From Sordariomycetes sp. S80-01Y (taxonomy: Eukaryota; Ascomycota; Sordariomycetes), in contig JAXQJY010000028.1 of NCBI GenBank assembly GCA_037042185.1, forward strand, positions 1,798,001 to 1,862,000: a stretch of 64,000 nucleotides of DNA, read 5' to 3'. The stretch's first letter is position 1; each line of letters starts with the position of its first letter. The position numbers and the translations under genes are program-made. Shown here piece by piece: positions 10,864 to 23,100 of the stretch. A model generated the notes under the pieces. That model did not search any database. It saw only the letters and a program-made list of their open reading frames with translations, and was not told the origin of the DNA.

Positions 10864-11550
10864 GGTGAAGAGCGAGGTTCAGGTCAGGTGCCTGAGGTGA
10901 TGGTTAGGGTATCGATGCAGGACCCGGGCGGCGGGTGTCGCGGTGGACAGGTGGAGTGACGGCACCACTGGCAGAGCGCTGCGGGGTGGCCGCAGCACGT
11001 TCAAGGTCGGCCAGGTGTTAGTCAAAGTCGTGTGCCAATTGAGATGGATGGGAATGAAATAGACTGGACTCGTTCGTGGAGTCGTGCCGGGGATCGCAGT
11101 GTCGGTGGAGTGGGAGGTTGGCGAGGTGAGGTTAGAGGTCGAGGTTGAGCTCCATCAGCGCGGCCAGGCGTTGATCGGGTCTGGGATGAGGTGGAGGGGC
11201 AGCAAACGGACGCACCTGGACTGCAGTGCATGCCGCAGTGCAGCCCGGAGCCGGCCCACCCATGCTGCCGTTAAGGTTTGAGAAGCTCTTCCTGATCCAT
11301 ATTAACAGTGCTCGATGTGCCGAATGCTTCCTGCTAAAGTATTTGCTGCGGATAAATCATATCTGAACCGGCATAATATTTCTTCCAATTGCCCTCTCAT
11401 TCTGTTGTATAGCGTCATGACTGAAGTCCTTCACCTTCGAGTCAAGCTATCGCCAAGACATAACCCACCCCTGCCACCCACTGACGTATCACCACCTCCC
11501 AGCGAGCCTCACATCCTGTCAACATCATCATCAACAACAACGACATCGGC
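10864..11550. other. divergent promoter between the SNF1 beta subunit and a membrane-protein gene
   Basis: 687 bp. The GAL83-like side is G-rich on the plus strand (C-rich leader on the coding strand). The last 100 bp before 11551 are CCA/CAT-rich, as a fungal leader. No RNA gene or repeat seen. Confidence 0.4.
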
Positions 11551-12257
11551 ATGTCTTCACCGCCGACCCACGACGACGGACGTCCGAAAATGTCCGAGCC
11601 GACTGCCCTCTCGATGGTACTTGAGCCCCTGGGTATCATTGCAAGAGGTATCTACAGGGGGCTGTCAAAAATCCACTGGTCATGGTGGATGTCACGTCTG
11701 GGCTCCTTGCTTGCGCTGCCATTCCACGTTCTAGCCGTGCCTCTCAAGTTCCTTTTTGGCCTCGCCTACGTGGTATTCGCACCAGTGGTTTATGTCTTGG
11801 CCTTCATTTGGTCTGCCGTCACGGGAATTATTGGCTTCATCGTCAGCTTAGAGGTCAGTCTCATCTCACGGCCTTCACATCGTAACCGACCGGCACTGAC
11901 ATTGCACCCCAGCCTCTGTACACTTTTGTAAGCTGCTGCCGCCTTGAGCGCTACGAATGCTAACCAGGGTAGTTTGGCGTCGCAGCCTTCATCGGCCTCC
12001 TTACAGGCCTTGTCCTCGCTCTCTCCTCAACCATCCTCACCACCAACCTCAACCTCCAAGACTCCCCCTCAACACGTAAACCGCAGCCAGCCAGACGACG
12101 CAACAAGTTCAAATACCTGCAAAGCGACTCTGAGCACGAACATTCCTCACCTGAGACGACAGACTGGAATTGGGTGGACACTTCCCCGGTCCGACGCAAG
12201 GCAGCTCCGGGCTTGTTATCGCAGACTATTCATGAGGAGGATGACTCTTCAGATTGA
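11551..12257 (+). CDS. small multi-pass membrane protein of unknown function
   Basis: I do not recognise the family. Exons 11551-11853, 11913-11927 and 11973-12257 give 200 aa. Residues about 50-126 hold two to three hydrophobic segments (LGSLLALPFHVLAVPLKFLF; AYVVFAPVVYVLAFIWSAV; FFGVAAFIGLLTGLVLALS), so it is an integral membrane protein. The C-terminal 70 residues are hydrophilic: first basic (KPQPARRRNKFKYL), ending acidic (HEEDDSSD). The middle exon is a 15-nt microexon coding Pro-Leu-Tyr-Thr-Phe inside the last membrane stretch. Its inclusion is supported by GT...AG borders on both sides and by the clean 95-codon frame that follows. A CTAAC branch point lies before the final acceptor. 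A second ATG at residue 14 is an alternative start. Confidence 0.72.
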
Positions 12258-12527
12258 GCTTTATGATGTTTTTTTTTTTTGGTTGTTCAATCGTTTCCGA
12301 GGCCTAACTCATGATGATACAACATCGCCCATGAAGGGCTACCAGCCTCTGGCTTCAGGTTACCGTTCCCTTTTCTTCCAACGCCAGGCGTGCTTGTAGT
12401 AAACAATCTTTGCAAGAACAGCCCGTGAGGCATCCATCATACCTCAACGTCCTCGGATCTTCGCCAGGATTGCCTGCGTCGACGGCACCACATTTATAGA
12501 AGACCAAATCCGAGTCTGACCGGGTTC

Positions 12528-14256
12528 CTATCGTCGGTAGACTTCCCTCTCGCGTTCTCGTCGATCATGACCTGGTGATCGGCTCCTGCTCCGAGTCCTG
12601 CGGTAGTCCTCCCGCGGCGGCCGTTGCCTTCTGTCATCCCGTGGCGGACGCTCGTCGCGAGGTGGTCGGCGGTCATCATAACTAGGGATGTACGTGTCGA
12701 CGTCGGCACCGCCGCGTGGAGGGCCACGATTGGGTGGCACTCGCCGGTCGTCATCGCGGCCTGGTGGTGGACGACTCGGGGGAGGACCGCGACCACCTCT
12801 ATCCCATGCTGGACGCCTGTCATCTCGGTATCGTCCGTTGGCGCCGTTCCGACCGTATCCTTCGCTGTTGAATCCTGCTGTGGCACCGTGAGCGTCAGGT
12901 CCAAGACCGACTGTTCCTCCTCTCGGTGCGGCCGGCAGCGCTGCTTTCCTGTCTTGGAACTTTCTGCGGTCTAGCTCATGACTCTCCTCGTAGGTGGGGA
13001 TTTCATGGGGCTTCAGGGGTAGGGGTTGCATCTTGAAGTAAGGATGGTCCAGGGCGTCGACGGCGTTGATCCGTGTCCGCCAGTCCAGTTTCATGAGATC
13101 TCTCAACAGGGTGATGGCCCCTGTGCCAAACTGCTTGAAGCGATTGCCCAAGTTGCCGTGCCGTGGTCGGGGTTTGATACCCTGGGCGCCAGGTAGTAAA
13201 TGCCATCCTGGCATATTATCGTCGTTTGGCGATCCCAGGAGGTCCCAAATGATCTCCAACTGGTTGGCATCGCTCTCCCCGGATAGAATTGGCTTTCCAA
13301 CCAACATCTCGCCGAAGATGCACCTGTGCCTCAGTCAGTCAAGTCCGCGATCAGAGAGCGTGGAGTAGCTTACCCAACCCCCCACACGTCTATTGAAGTA
13401 GTATACTGCCTCAATTGGAGCAATAGCTCGGGTGGTCTGTACCATCTTGTAACAACTAAGCCAGTGTAGTCCCTTCTCCCATCACCTCGAGGCTGTCCAG
13501 GGGTAGGCGGCGGTCCGTCGTAGTGCCTGGCGAGGCCAAAATCCGCTATTTGCAGGATACCTTGGTTGTTAATGAGCAAATTCGCCGCCTTCATATCGCG
13601 ATGCAGAATGAGGTTCTCATGAAGGTACCGTAGGCCTTGCAACAGCTGCAGCATGTAGCACTTGATCTGAGGCTCCTTGAAATGGACGGAGGGGTTGTCT
13701 AATAAGCCTGACAGGTCGTGGTCCATGTAGGGCATAACCATGTACATGATGGGCTTCTTTCGCTTGTCGGCTTTGAGGAGTTAATGGGAGGTCTGTCTGT
13801 TGGACGGCGAGCTGCCTTACTGATCTTGGTTGGGTGCTCGACGGCCATGTCCTCGAGCCGGAGCACGTTCTCGTGGGACAAGAGTTTGAGTAGCTTGATC
13901 TCGCGCAGAGCCGTGATGGGGAACTGTTCCTGTCAGATCGGATTTCCTTCGCTTATCGGAAGGTGGATGTACGTACGCCGTCTTTCTCATGGTGCATGAT
14001 GATCTTCTTCAACGCGACGGTCGCGCCTGTCTTCTTCGACCGCGCACGATGAACCTCGCTGATGAGAGTCAGCGTTCGACCTTTTGCCATTTGTTCTAGT
14101 GTCAACGTACCCGAATGTTCCCTCTCCAAGCTTCCCCAGCAGTTCGTAGTCGGCTATGCGCGAACATCCCTGATACGTCCGTTTCGGCCGCTGGTGGTTG
14201 AGAGCAAATGTGCGCGGCGATGTGCCTTCAGGCGTCCGCTCCAGGACGCGGTCCAT
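12528..14256 (-). CDS. BUR1: CDK9-like serine/threonine kinase BUR1
   Basis: BUR1 with its cyclin phosphorylates the RNA polymerase II CTD and Spt5 to support elongation. Exons 14256-14111, 14058-13977, 13923-13821, 13770-13374 and 13323-12528 give 507 aa. The kinase domain runs from [13 protein letters not shown] (Gly-rich loop, completed across the first splice) through [20 protein letters not shown] (the CDK C-helix), catalytic [10 protein letters not shown] and [10 protein letters not shown], to the T-loop [18 protein letters not shown]. The C-terminal tail of about 150 residues is Arg/Pro/Gly-rich and ends in an RS-like [14 protein letters not shown]. Exon 3 could also start at an upstream AG, adding Glu-Gln; I chose the acceptor that gives [11 protein letters not shown] as in the family. 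The PITALRE motif separates it from KIN28 found later in the window. Divergent from the asparaginase gene. Confidence 0.94.
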
Positions 14257-15599
14257 CGCGGCACCGTACGTCCCGAGTCAAATGCGGGAAACACAGCGAG
14301 AGAGCGCGTCGCGGTCGTTTGGGCGGGACAAGGACGAGGATGCGCAGAGTTCAAGCCAGTGTGAGGGCTTGCATCGCCGGTGCGGGAATCGCGAGATCTT
14401 TTGAGGGGAAGCAATGCGGATGCAGCGCGCGGTCTCGTGGAGGAGGTTAAGACTCGAAAAGACCTGTTATCGGGTTAAAGAGGTCGACAATGGTTCGAAG
14501 ATTAGATAGTGAAGTGAAGTCAAAGGAAGTTGGGGATAAAGTTGGAGTCTGTCGCGGTCGCTGCCACTGGCAGTGGCACAGAGTTTGGTGGTCCAGGGCG
14601 GTTCTCTTTGTGGTGCAGCGGGCCAACGCTCCATGGCAGGGAGTGAGGTCACCTGTCGGCGCTGGAGGACCCCTGCATGCGTTTCCTGCCCGACTACGAG
14701 GACAAAAATCGATGGTCGATCGCCAAACTTCACCATCTCCATCAGCATCAATCGCGATGCCCTCCGACCACAATGACGTAGTGCCTTCTTCAACGCTCTT
14801 GTCACACAGACGATGGTTTGTTCTGCAGTGGCGACGTTGGCTTCATTTTTCTTAACCAAGGCTCTGCCAAATTCCAAGGACGCTGTTTCTATCACCTGTA
14901 TAATTGTCTGGCTTTTTAGACTAGCCAACCCCAAATACCGGCCGAGCCTAATGCGAGTATCGATACATGCGCCACTGACGGACGTGACGTGACGCCTGTC
15001 ACGATAACGCCTTGGAGCCAGTTGGCCGACGTCAAGCGACAATTTCCAGCCCCGATAACGGGCAGCCTCCTTCTCATCCTTATCAGTCCAAATCAACTGA
15101 GTCCCGACAATGTCGCAATCAATCAACAGCCACACGTGCAAGACCAACGTTGATAAGAATGGCCGCACACAATAACTTACAAGCTCGAAGCTAGCCCAAG
15201 CTCAAGTGAGCATGAGTATTTTCTTCTGACCCGCCGAATATCCGTCTTCGGCCATCTTCCACCTGCGCAGTTGCACTCCGACTTCTCATCGTCGGCTTTG
15301 CTGTTGTGAAGGGGTAAGAATTACATAAAACTCTATCAGCAAATTTTGCAAGAACAGGAGGGACCTTCAGCGAAATCAACATCAATACACAACGTGCACC
15401 TATATTATCCCTCTCAAATTATTTCACAGTCACTTCTCGCTTTTTGCTCATCGTATAAAAGGAAGAAGCGCAACGCCAAGCATCACGGGAAACCTCACTT
15501 GTCTATCAACTCCTGCTCGACTTACACATTACCCACACAATCCACGCAGGAGTCGAGTAACACATGCACACCACTCGCTCGCACACAACAACAAGGAAG
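14257..15599. other. divergent region between BUR1 and asparaginase
   Basis: 1.34 kb. A 233-codon minus-strand open frame (15168-14467) has no domain-like features and reads into the probable BUR1 leader, so I do not call it. A good TATA box near the asparaginase side is listed separately. Confidence 0.45.
15454..15461 (+). promoter_or_regulatory. TATA box of the asparaginase gene
   Basis: The octamer TATAAAAG lies 139 bp upstream of the assigned start codon, a usual distance for a fungal core promoter, and is followed by a C/A-rich leader. It is seen directly; its use is inferred. Confidence 0.42.
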
Positions 15600-17367
15600 A
15601 TGGGGCCATCCACGAAGCGACCAAGCCTGGCTTCGGCCCTGCCTGAAGCCCGGGTTCTCATCATTGGCACTGGAGGTACCATCTGCATGCAAGAGGGACC
15701 GGACGGTCTTCAGCCTGCCGAGGGATTCATGCACAAGGCTATGGCGCCGAATCCATCTTTCAATGACCCTTCAGGTCCAGAGGGTACGTGATACGGTCAA
15801 CACATCAGCATCGGATTTGGTACTATCGCCGGCGGGTTCTTCTCGTCAATAAGTGTTCGCTTTTGGAAACACCTCAAGGAGCACTTGATCGCTCATGTAT
15901 AGACATTCGGAGCTCTCATTAGCGTTCTGCCGAGAACTGCATGCCATTGCGAAGAAGCATAAGAAGTCAGAGTAGAGGCTAACAAACAACGGTGTAGTTA
16001 ATTTGACGGCGATGCGCAAAGGGCAGGCTCAGCAGCTCCCATCTTTGCGGACGCCACCAACGGCACACCAAAGACACATCCGCTACTCCATGCTCGAGTT
16101 CGACCCATTGCTAGATTCATCTTCCATGTCTGCTCAGGACTGGGCAGCTATTGCTCTCTGTGTTCAGGAGAATTACCACCTGTTCGACGGCTTTGTCATT
16201 CTTCATGGCACTGACTCGCTGGCACACACTGCGTCCGCTCTGAGTTTCATGATGGCCAACCTTGGAAAACCAGTCATTCTCACTGGATCACAGGCCCCCA
16301 TATTCCAACTGCAAAGCGACGCGGTTGATAATCTGCTGGGAAGCTTGATCATTGCAGGCACGTTTGTCATCCCCGAGGTTGCCCTCTTCTTTCACCACAA
16401 GCTCTACCGGGGCAACCGCACAACCAAGGTCTCCTCTGCCGCATTTGAAGCATTTGACAGCCCGAACTTTGAGCCGCTGGCAAAGGTGAATGGCCTGGGA
16501 ATAGACGTCAATTGGTCCCTCGTCTTGCGACCTACGACCATCTCGCCCTTGTCTGTTGCGACAGACCTGGACACGGCACATGTAGCGTGTTTGCGAATCT
16601 TCCCCGGTATAATGGCGGAGATGTTGGATGCCGTTCTTCGCTTGCCTAACATCAAGGGCCTCATTCTCGAGACCTTCGGCATGGGAAACGTGCCTGGTGG
16701 TGCTGATGGGCCTCTCACGAAAGTCATCAAAGCCGCCATTGATCGAGGGGTTATCATCATTAACGTCTCTCAATGCGTCTCCGGCTTTGTTTCTCCTGTG
16801 TACGCGCCAGGGACGCATCTAGGACGCGCTGGTGTGATATTTGGTCTTGACATGACCGTTGAAGCTGCCTTGACCAAGCTGTCCTATCTCCTTGCTCAGC
16901 CCGGACTGAACCGAGCGGGGATCATCGAGCAACTGAAGTTGTCAATCAGGGGTGAAATGACGGAACCTCCCCAACCGACCTTCTCTCACCCCAACTCACC
17001 AATGCTCGCCGCATCCGCCCGCCTATCTACCGAAGAGTCCGCGTTCGCAGCGCTAGGCTACGCCATCGAACAGAACAATCTCCCTGCCATCCGTGAACTT
17101 CTGGCTGGTGACGGCGCACAGCTACTTACGCAAGCCGATTATGCTGGCAACACAGCTGTGCACTTGGCTGCTGTGCTGGGCAATGTGGATGTCCTAATGG
17201 AGCTGCTGCAAAGGGGCGCCAGTGTGCATGAGAGAAATAGGGCTGATAACAGCCCGTTGTTCTTGGCTACCTTGAGTGGAAAGGAGGAGGGGGCTGAGCT
17301 GTTGAGGAAGGCTGGCGCGCACTTGAGCGCGGAGGAATTCGAGAGGGGACCTTGGAGGAAGTCGTGA
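15600..17367 (+). CDS. type I L-asparaginase with C-terminal ankyrin repeats
   Basis: Hydrolyses L-asparagine to aspartate and ammonia, probably in the cytosol since no signal peptide is visible. Exons 15600-15783 and 15998-17367 give 517 aa. The N-terminal nucleophile motif is VLIIGTGGTICM (Thr27 expected as the catalytic residue). The second motif is LHGTDSLAHTASALSF at about 130-145, where the family more often has HGTDT. Residues about 390-500 form ankyrin-type repeats (NTAVHLAAVLGNVDVLMELL; NSPLFLATLSGKEEGAELL). This domain pairing is known for fungal and animal cytosolic asparaginases. The 214-nt intron ends with GGCTAACAAACAACGGTGTAG. An in-frame ATG at 15564 would add 12 residues; I prefer 15600 because it sits directly before the conserved body. 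Confidence 0.92.
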
Positions 17368-18664
17368 TGAATTCCTTCCACCTCGGCGCCTATTGATAGG
17401 GTGGGCAGTAGAACACATTACTTGATTGCTGTAGCGCGCCTTACCGAGACTAGTGATAATGAGATGTACTAATCGGCGGTGCACTGGTGTGTAATGACCC
17501 GATTCTTAGCTCGAGTGTTGTATCTGACCCTGCCGAGTGGACCTGGGGGAATCGCGGCAAAGCCAATCGCGGCATAACCAACCTATGCTTTGGACGAAGT
17601 AACCAAGAGATCCGTTGGCACCGAGTTCTTGTCATTCTGAAACCCCAATTAATCAATCAATCACTGGTCGGGGGTGATGGGTACCCGACGTACTCATTTC
17701 ATCATAATAGGGGCCTTGCACAACATTATCACATCCCTTCTTGGAGCCATCGTCTAGCTCGTACTAGGCTAATTAGCGATTCATTCTCAGCGTCGGGAAG
17801 GTCATCGTCCATCTGCTCATATAATAGAAAAGTGCGCCAGAGAGCGATTGATCGGAAAGAAACCTGGACCACGTCAGACCGCCACCTCAGCAGCCGACCA
17901 CTGTGAAACCTTAACGAGCGGCCGCTCGAACCGAAAGGTATGGAATCAAATGTGCATGACAGGTGATCTGCCATGAAATCACATAACTATAACAAATGAG
18001 ATTGCTCAGTGTGGCCCAACACGGGGTTGGACACTTCGAAACCAGCAGATCAACAAGTCATTGAGCTACCAGAGCTTACACAAACGGCTAAGCGCCTGAC
18101 AAATCCAAGTCAGCTTGGTAACGGCCAGACCAAGACCAAGCAACATGTTGCAACACATTCCGTCAAGTCGCAAAATTTCACAGGCTTCGCTAGCCTACTC
18201 TCGCGCGCGCGCATTCACTCGTCTATGGCGGCGCCGCTGCGTCCAAAATAGGAATCCTAGCGCGCGGAATCCCTTCGAGGTTTAGCGCAACCGCCGGGCT
18301 CCACTTCGGGCTCGGAGGCGGACTTGAACCCGGCGCAGGGGCCGGCGCGCGCTGTGGCAGTAATGCGTTCTGGGGGGTTGACGCTCCGGTCTAGGCCGAC
18401 TTGCTCGTGATGGTTCCGCGGAAGGCTTGCCGTGTGATTAGGGATACGCTTGGTAATTCAAACTCTTGCCGTTGAAATGAGAGGTGGCTCTGCCGCGCGG
18501 GAGTGGTGAGCGAGAAGAGGTATATGGGTGGATGGAGCCCTTCGTCTGTCGTTATCTTTTTCTTTCGTTCTTTACTCACGATTTACCAACAACTTTCCTC
18601 GTCTGGCCATTATAAGCGTTTTGATACCCCCATTCTTCTTTGCCAACGCACATCAGCCACAGCT
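17368..18664. other. asparaginase 3' flank and AIF-like gene promoter
   Basis: 1.3 kb without a supported gene. The left half is AT-richer. The right half is GC-rich up to about 18400, then turns pyrimidine-rich towards the AIF-like start. A TATAAG lies at 18611-18616, 50 bp before the start codon. A minus-strand GGTTCAAGTCC near 18312 resembles a tRNA B box, but no T-stem forms around it. Confidence 0.4.
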
Positions 18665-19813
18665 ATGACGAAGACAATTGTTGTCCTGGGAGCGGGCATC
18701 GCCGCCCTCCCCATCATCCGCCAGACCATGCGCCAGGTAGTCCTGAAGTCGAAAGACTACAACCTCGTCGTTGTCTCGCCCAACACACACATGCTTTTTC
18801 CTATTGCCATGCCCCGCGCCATCGTGCCCGGACAGCTCAGCGAAGACAAATACATGGTGCCCCTCTCCAAGCAATTCGCACAGTATCCCAAGGACAAGTT
18901 TGAGCACATCCTTGGGGCGGCGGACAGCTTAGACCCTGACGCCAAGATCGTCAAGGTCGCCGGCAGGGAGGTCAAGTATGATACACTGATCGTGGCCACG
19001 GGGGCAACGTACAAGGAGGACGTGCCGTGGAAGACGCTAGACACGACAGAGCAGACGAAGAGCAAGATCCAGGAGTATCAAAAGGCCATTGAGGCTGCCA
19101 AGTCGATTGTCGTCGTTGGTGCAGGACCGACGGGAAGTGAGGTTGCGGGTGAACTGGGCTTCGAGTATGCAAAGCATGGAAAGAAGGAGGTCACACTTGT
19201 TTACAAGGAGGATCAACCGTTGTTGCCAGGGATGCTGAGCTCGGTGAGGAAGCAGGCGAGGGTTGAGCTGGAGAGACTGAATGTCAAGCTGGTGCCCAAT
19301 TCCACCGTGACCAAGGTCACCAAGCAGGGCAAGGAGACAGTACTGGAGCTCACCAGCAAGGGCAAGACGACCACCCTCAAGGCGGATGTCTACATCGCAG
19401 CTACAGGCGTTCAGCCCAACACATCCTTCGCACCAGCCGCCATGCTTGACTCCAAGGGGTATCTGAAGCAGAACAAGACTCTGCAGGCGCCTTCGTACCC
19501 GGACATCTTCATCGTCGGCGATGCGGGCAACCTCGAGGACTCAAAGGCGACTATCGCGGACGAGCAGTCAGTTCACCTGATCAAGGCATTGCCGGCGCAT
19601 CTTCTGGAGGGCAAGGCGATACCCGCGCGAGAGGTGAACACCAAGAACATGTATGCGGTCACCCTGGGCAGGAGTAAGGCGACGGGTCAGATGGGCGGAT
19701 GGAAGCTGCCGAGCGTAATGCTGTGGTGGGTGAAGGGGAGGACCATGTTTACTGAGTTTGCCGAGGGTATCGCCACAGGCGTCAAGACGACCAGCACTGT
19801 GTTTGAGAAGTAG
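18665..19813 (+). CDS. AIF/AMID (FSP1)-like FAD-dependent NAD(P)H oxidoreductase
   Basis: Single-exon, 382-aa pyridine nucleotide-disulphide oxidoreductase of the AIF-M2/AMID/NDH-2-like group, which passes electrons from NAD(P)H to quinone-type acceptors. The FAD-binding dinucleotide fold is at the N terminus (MTKTIVVLGAGIAALP). The NAD(P)H fold starts at SIVVVGAGPTGSEVAGELG (about 147-165). The second FAD contact is PDIFIVGDAGN. There is no N-terminal targeting extension from the chosen ATG. The frame is open further upstream to 18503, but that part is promoter-like, and the GxGxxA motif sits at the usual distance from Met at 18665. The exact substrate is unknown; the human relative FSP1 reduces coenzyme Q. 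Confidence 0.88.
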   Translation: MTKTIVVLGAGIAALPIIRQTMRQVVLKSKDYNLVVVSPNTHMLFPIAMPRAIVPGQLSEDKYMVPLSKQFAQYPKDKFEHILGAADSLDPDAKIVKVAGREVKYDTLIVATGATYKEDVPWKTLDTTEQTKSKIQEYQKAIEAAKSIVVVGAGPTGSEVAGELGFEYAKHGKKEVTLVYKEDQPLLPGMLSSVRKQARVELERLNVKLVPNSTVTKVTKQGKETVLELTSKGKTTTLKADVYIAATGVQPNTSFAPAAMLDSKGYLKQNKTLQAPSYPDIFIVGDAGNLEDSKATIADEQSVHLIKALPAHLLEGKAIPAREVNTKNMYAVTLGRSKATGQMGGWKLPSVMLWWVKGRTMFTEFAEGIATGVKTTSTVFEK

Positions 19814-20198
19814 CAGGATCAGTAGAGCACAATAATAGTAATAATCCAGGTTGTGACTGCGTCTGAGTTTGTGAAGCAGTGCTGTGCATTTTGTAAGTTG
19901 ACAAATGGGACTTGTAAGCTTATATATGTCCAGGTTTGGACGCGACGCGCTCAGCAACGCTCACCTGCCCCACTCAATAAAGCTCAGGCCTGCCACTAAG
20001 GCACCTGAAGTAGACCACGGTCGCAGCGACGTCCACTGTCAACTGCAACACCCATTTCTATCCTTGACCATTACCTTAGCTCCAACAGTATCCTAGGCTT
20101 TTTTGGACACCACACACAAGCCTAGCATCTACATGGCTTCATAGCCCTTTCATGACTACCCAAATCCCCCAGCATCCTCCCTGACGAGCCTCGGCGCA
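19814..20198. other. intergenic region between the AIF-like gene and MED5
   Basis: 385 bp. Contains the 3' flank of the oxidoreductase and the C/A-rich leader of MED5. No other element seen. Confidence 0.4.
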
Positions 20199-23100
20199 AT
20201 GGATCTCGACACAGACGACAAGCCATCCCCTCCCCCAGCCAACAAAGACGATGACAACAGCGCCCTACCCAACCCGAATACCGCCTCGAAACCCTTGATT
20301 GGTCCTCGTGCCAACCTCGCCTTCTGGGCTGACTTCACGAAACGCTGCATCATCCACCGTCTCGATGTGCAAACCTTCGAGTCCTACGTTCGCATCGTCC
20401 ACGACGAGCACCCGCTCCCGCCCGCCGCCGTGGCCGATCTGTTCTTGAGACCAGCTGAGGATAATGACTACAGTCTGGATCCGAGGGTGCCACCGTATGT
20501 GCAGGTGTTGAGTGATTTGGGGTTGATCGACGCGCCGGCTTTATTGAATGCGCTGTATCGGTACTCCAGTTTGCACAACCTGTTAGATGGTCAAAATGGG
20601 GACGATGGTATTGCAAACAGCGACTCCAACGGAAATGCCGTCAGCAAGTCGAACGGGAAGAAGTCTCCATTGAGGTGGAAGAGCTCATATTGGGTCGAGG
20701 AGGTGATGTTCTACCGAGTGTGTAGGTCCGTACACGAAGGACGAGCTGTCCGCGACCCAGGCACCGCTTTGGAGGTGATCAAAATCGTCTCGAAGTGGTT
20801 GTCTCTCTTCACGCAGGCAGCTGCGGTCTCTACGAAAGACTCCATGGTTCAAAGTCACAACCTCTGGATGGAGATCGAGTCGTCAAAGGGTGGCTTCGTG
20901 CCTATGCTTCTCAACTTGACAAACAACCCAGCGCTGCTCCACGTCATAGCAAAGCCCATAGCCAGGAATGCGCGAAAGGAGCTATCGCAGAGTCTGGAGG
21001 CCTTCGTCGCAACCCTCCCACAAGGCACAGCAAAGACAATAACCGAACAGCTCGAAAAGTTCCGCACCGAGGTGCTCGCCGGTCTGGATCCCGTGGACAA
21101 GCAGAAGCAGGCTGACGACGCAGCTATGAAGGAGATGATTGATTCTGCAGTCGGAGGACCTGAGACGTATCCGGTGCAGGATTTGCCCGCCTTTACTACA
21201 AGGGTAGGCATGTATGTCCATCTCAACGCAGCACTAGCAGGCCGGCCGCTGGTTGATGACGCGAGTTTCTTCAGCTTTATCAACAACCGATATCCCAACA
21301 ACATCAGGAGCGCAGCGGTCGACCTTATTCTGGCATCGTTCGACGTCCTCGCTAATGGGGTGTATCGACACGGCGGTAAAGAGGACGCACCCTTACTACG
21401 GTCATTCCTGATCAACAAAGTTCCCCTCCTCATTTATCAGCTCTTCGCAGCTTCAGCCATGGATCCTGCTGCGCCTTCGGCTGAGGAGTGTATCACGAAT
21501 GCCCTGAGGGATGTTGATCTGAACGTCTTCCCTACGGCATCACAAATGTTCGACGAGTCGAGGAACAATAATCCCTATACCGAAAGTGTACGAGAGGAGT
21601 TTTGTGCTTCGTGTGTTCTACATGGCTTGGTGAATAAAGAGCATGTCGAAGCCATCTTGGGTGAGCCGAGCATGTCGGACGGGCCCCAGAAGAAGTCCAA
21701 GGACCACTTGGTTCAGAGCTTTGAGTCGCACACGATCAAGACTCAGGATCTGCTGCGGGATCTAGACAGAATGGATGGTAATGTCGGTGCTGTGTGCCAC
21801 GCACTGGTTGAGATTATGAGAAAGCTTTGTAACGACAAGGACACTATGTCATTGAAGCTTTTGTGTACTGAACTTGTCCAAAAGCCTCAGTCTTTGGACA
21901 TTCTCCTCCTTTTCGAACCCCTGCCGGTCATTCTCGGACCGCTTTGCCAGCTACTCGACAACTGGCGCTACGACGACGATCAAGCCGAATACCAGCCTGT
22001 CTACGAGGAATTCGGCGCGATCCTCCTCTTGGTGTTGGCGTTTACCAACAGATACGACCTCTCACCCTCGGATATCGGCCTCTACTCACCCAAGTCGAGC
22101 GTACGGCGGATTATCAGCCAAGCGCACGTCAACCGCAACAAGAGTCACTTGACGGAGCAAGAAGACAAGCACCTCAACGGCTGGATCTTAGGACTATTCG
22201 ACAGTGATGGCGGTGGTCTGGGAGACGAGCTCATGTCATCTTGCCCACCGCAAGACTTCTACATGCTTGTAGCTCCGCTTTTCTACAATATCGTTGCTGG
22301 ATATTCTCATGGATACTTGACGGACGAGAGCCTCAAGAGCGGCGTCGAGTGTAGGTGCACAATCTTCCGCCATGACATGAACTTTCACTGATACGCACAG
22401 ATCTTGTTGACACATTTTTGCTCCCTGCATTGGTCCCTGCCATCAAGTTCCTCACGGATTTCCTTTGGGTTGAACAAGACGAGCAGAAGGCCATCATCAA
22501 AGTTTTGCAGCTCATCCTCTCCCCCAACGCTATATCGACTGAAGCAAGCGCAATGCTCGCCTCGGTGAAAAAGATCGTTGCCAAGCCCCTCGACATCGCT
22601 TTGCAGAACTACGTCAACAAGCGCGATCCCACGAACAAAGAAGTTCAGCCAGTGCTAAACAGCTTGAAGGACAGCGTACCTATGACGAAACGAACGGGCC
22701 ACGCCGACATGAGCGAAGCGAACGAGTGGTGCAAAGCCGAACCGCATGGCTTGTGGACGGCGTTGCGGAATACGACGCAAGGGTTGATGGTTTGGGCCAT
22801 GCAGCAGCCTACAGTCCAAATCATGCCCACTACTTACACGCATAGACAATTCATTTTGGGCATGAAGCTGATGGGCCCCGACCGTGTCCTCAAGCTCATA
22901 CTCGAGGAAGTTCAAAACCAGACAAGGACCGACCTCGTCAGCCAGCCTAGCCAAGAGCGCATCAGCGTTGTCTACGACGTAGCAACAGCACTCATCTGCG
23001 CACCAAATGTCCGCAATGAACCTCCCGCCCCGAGCACGGAAATTCCACCCACCAATTTGGAGCTACCGATGCAACGCTCGCTCTCCCTCCGCGACGCCCT

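Noticed and set aside
14467-15168. 233-codon minus-strand open frame upstream of BUR1
   Set aside because: No recognisable motif. It reads through the probable BUR1 leader/promoter, and opposite-strand frames are similar in length.
18300-18335. tRNA B-box-like GGGTTCAAGTCC on the minus strand
   Set aside because: The five bases on each side cannot form a T-stem, and no D arm or acceptor stem is found at the right spacing.
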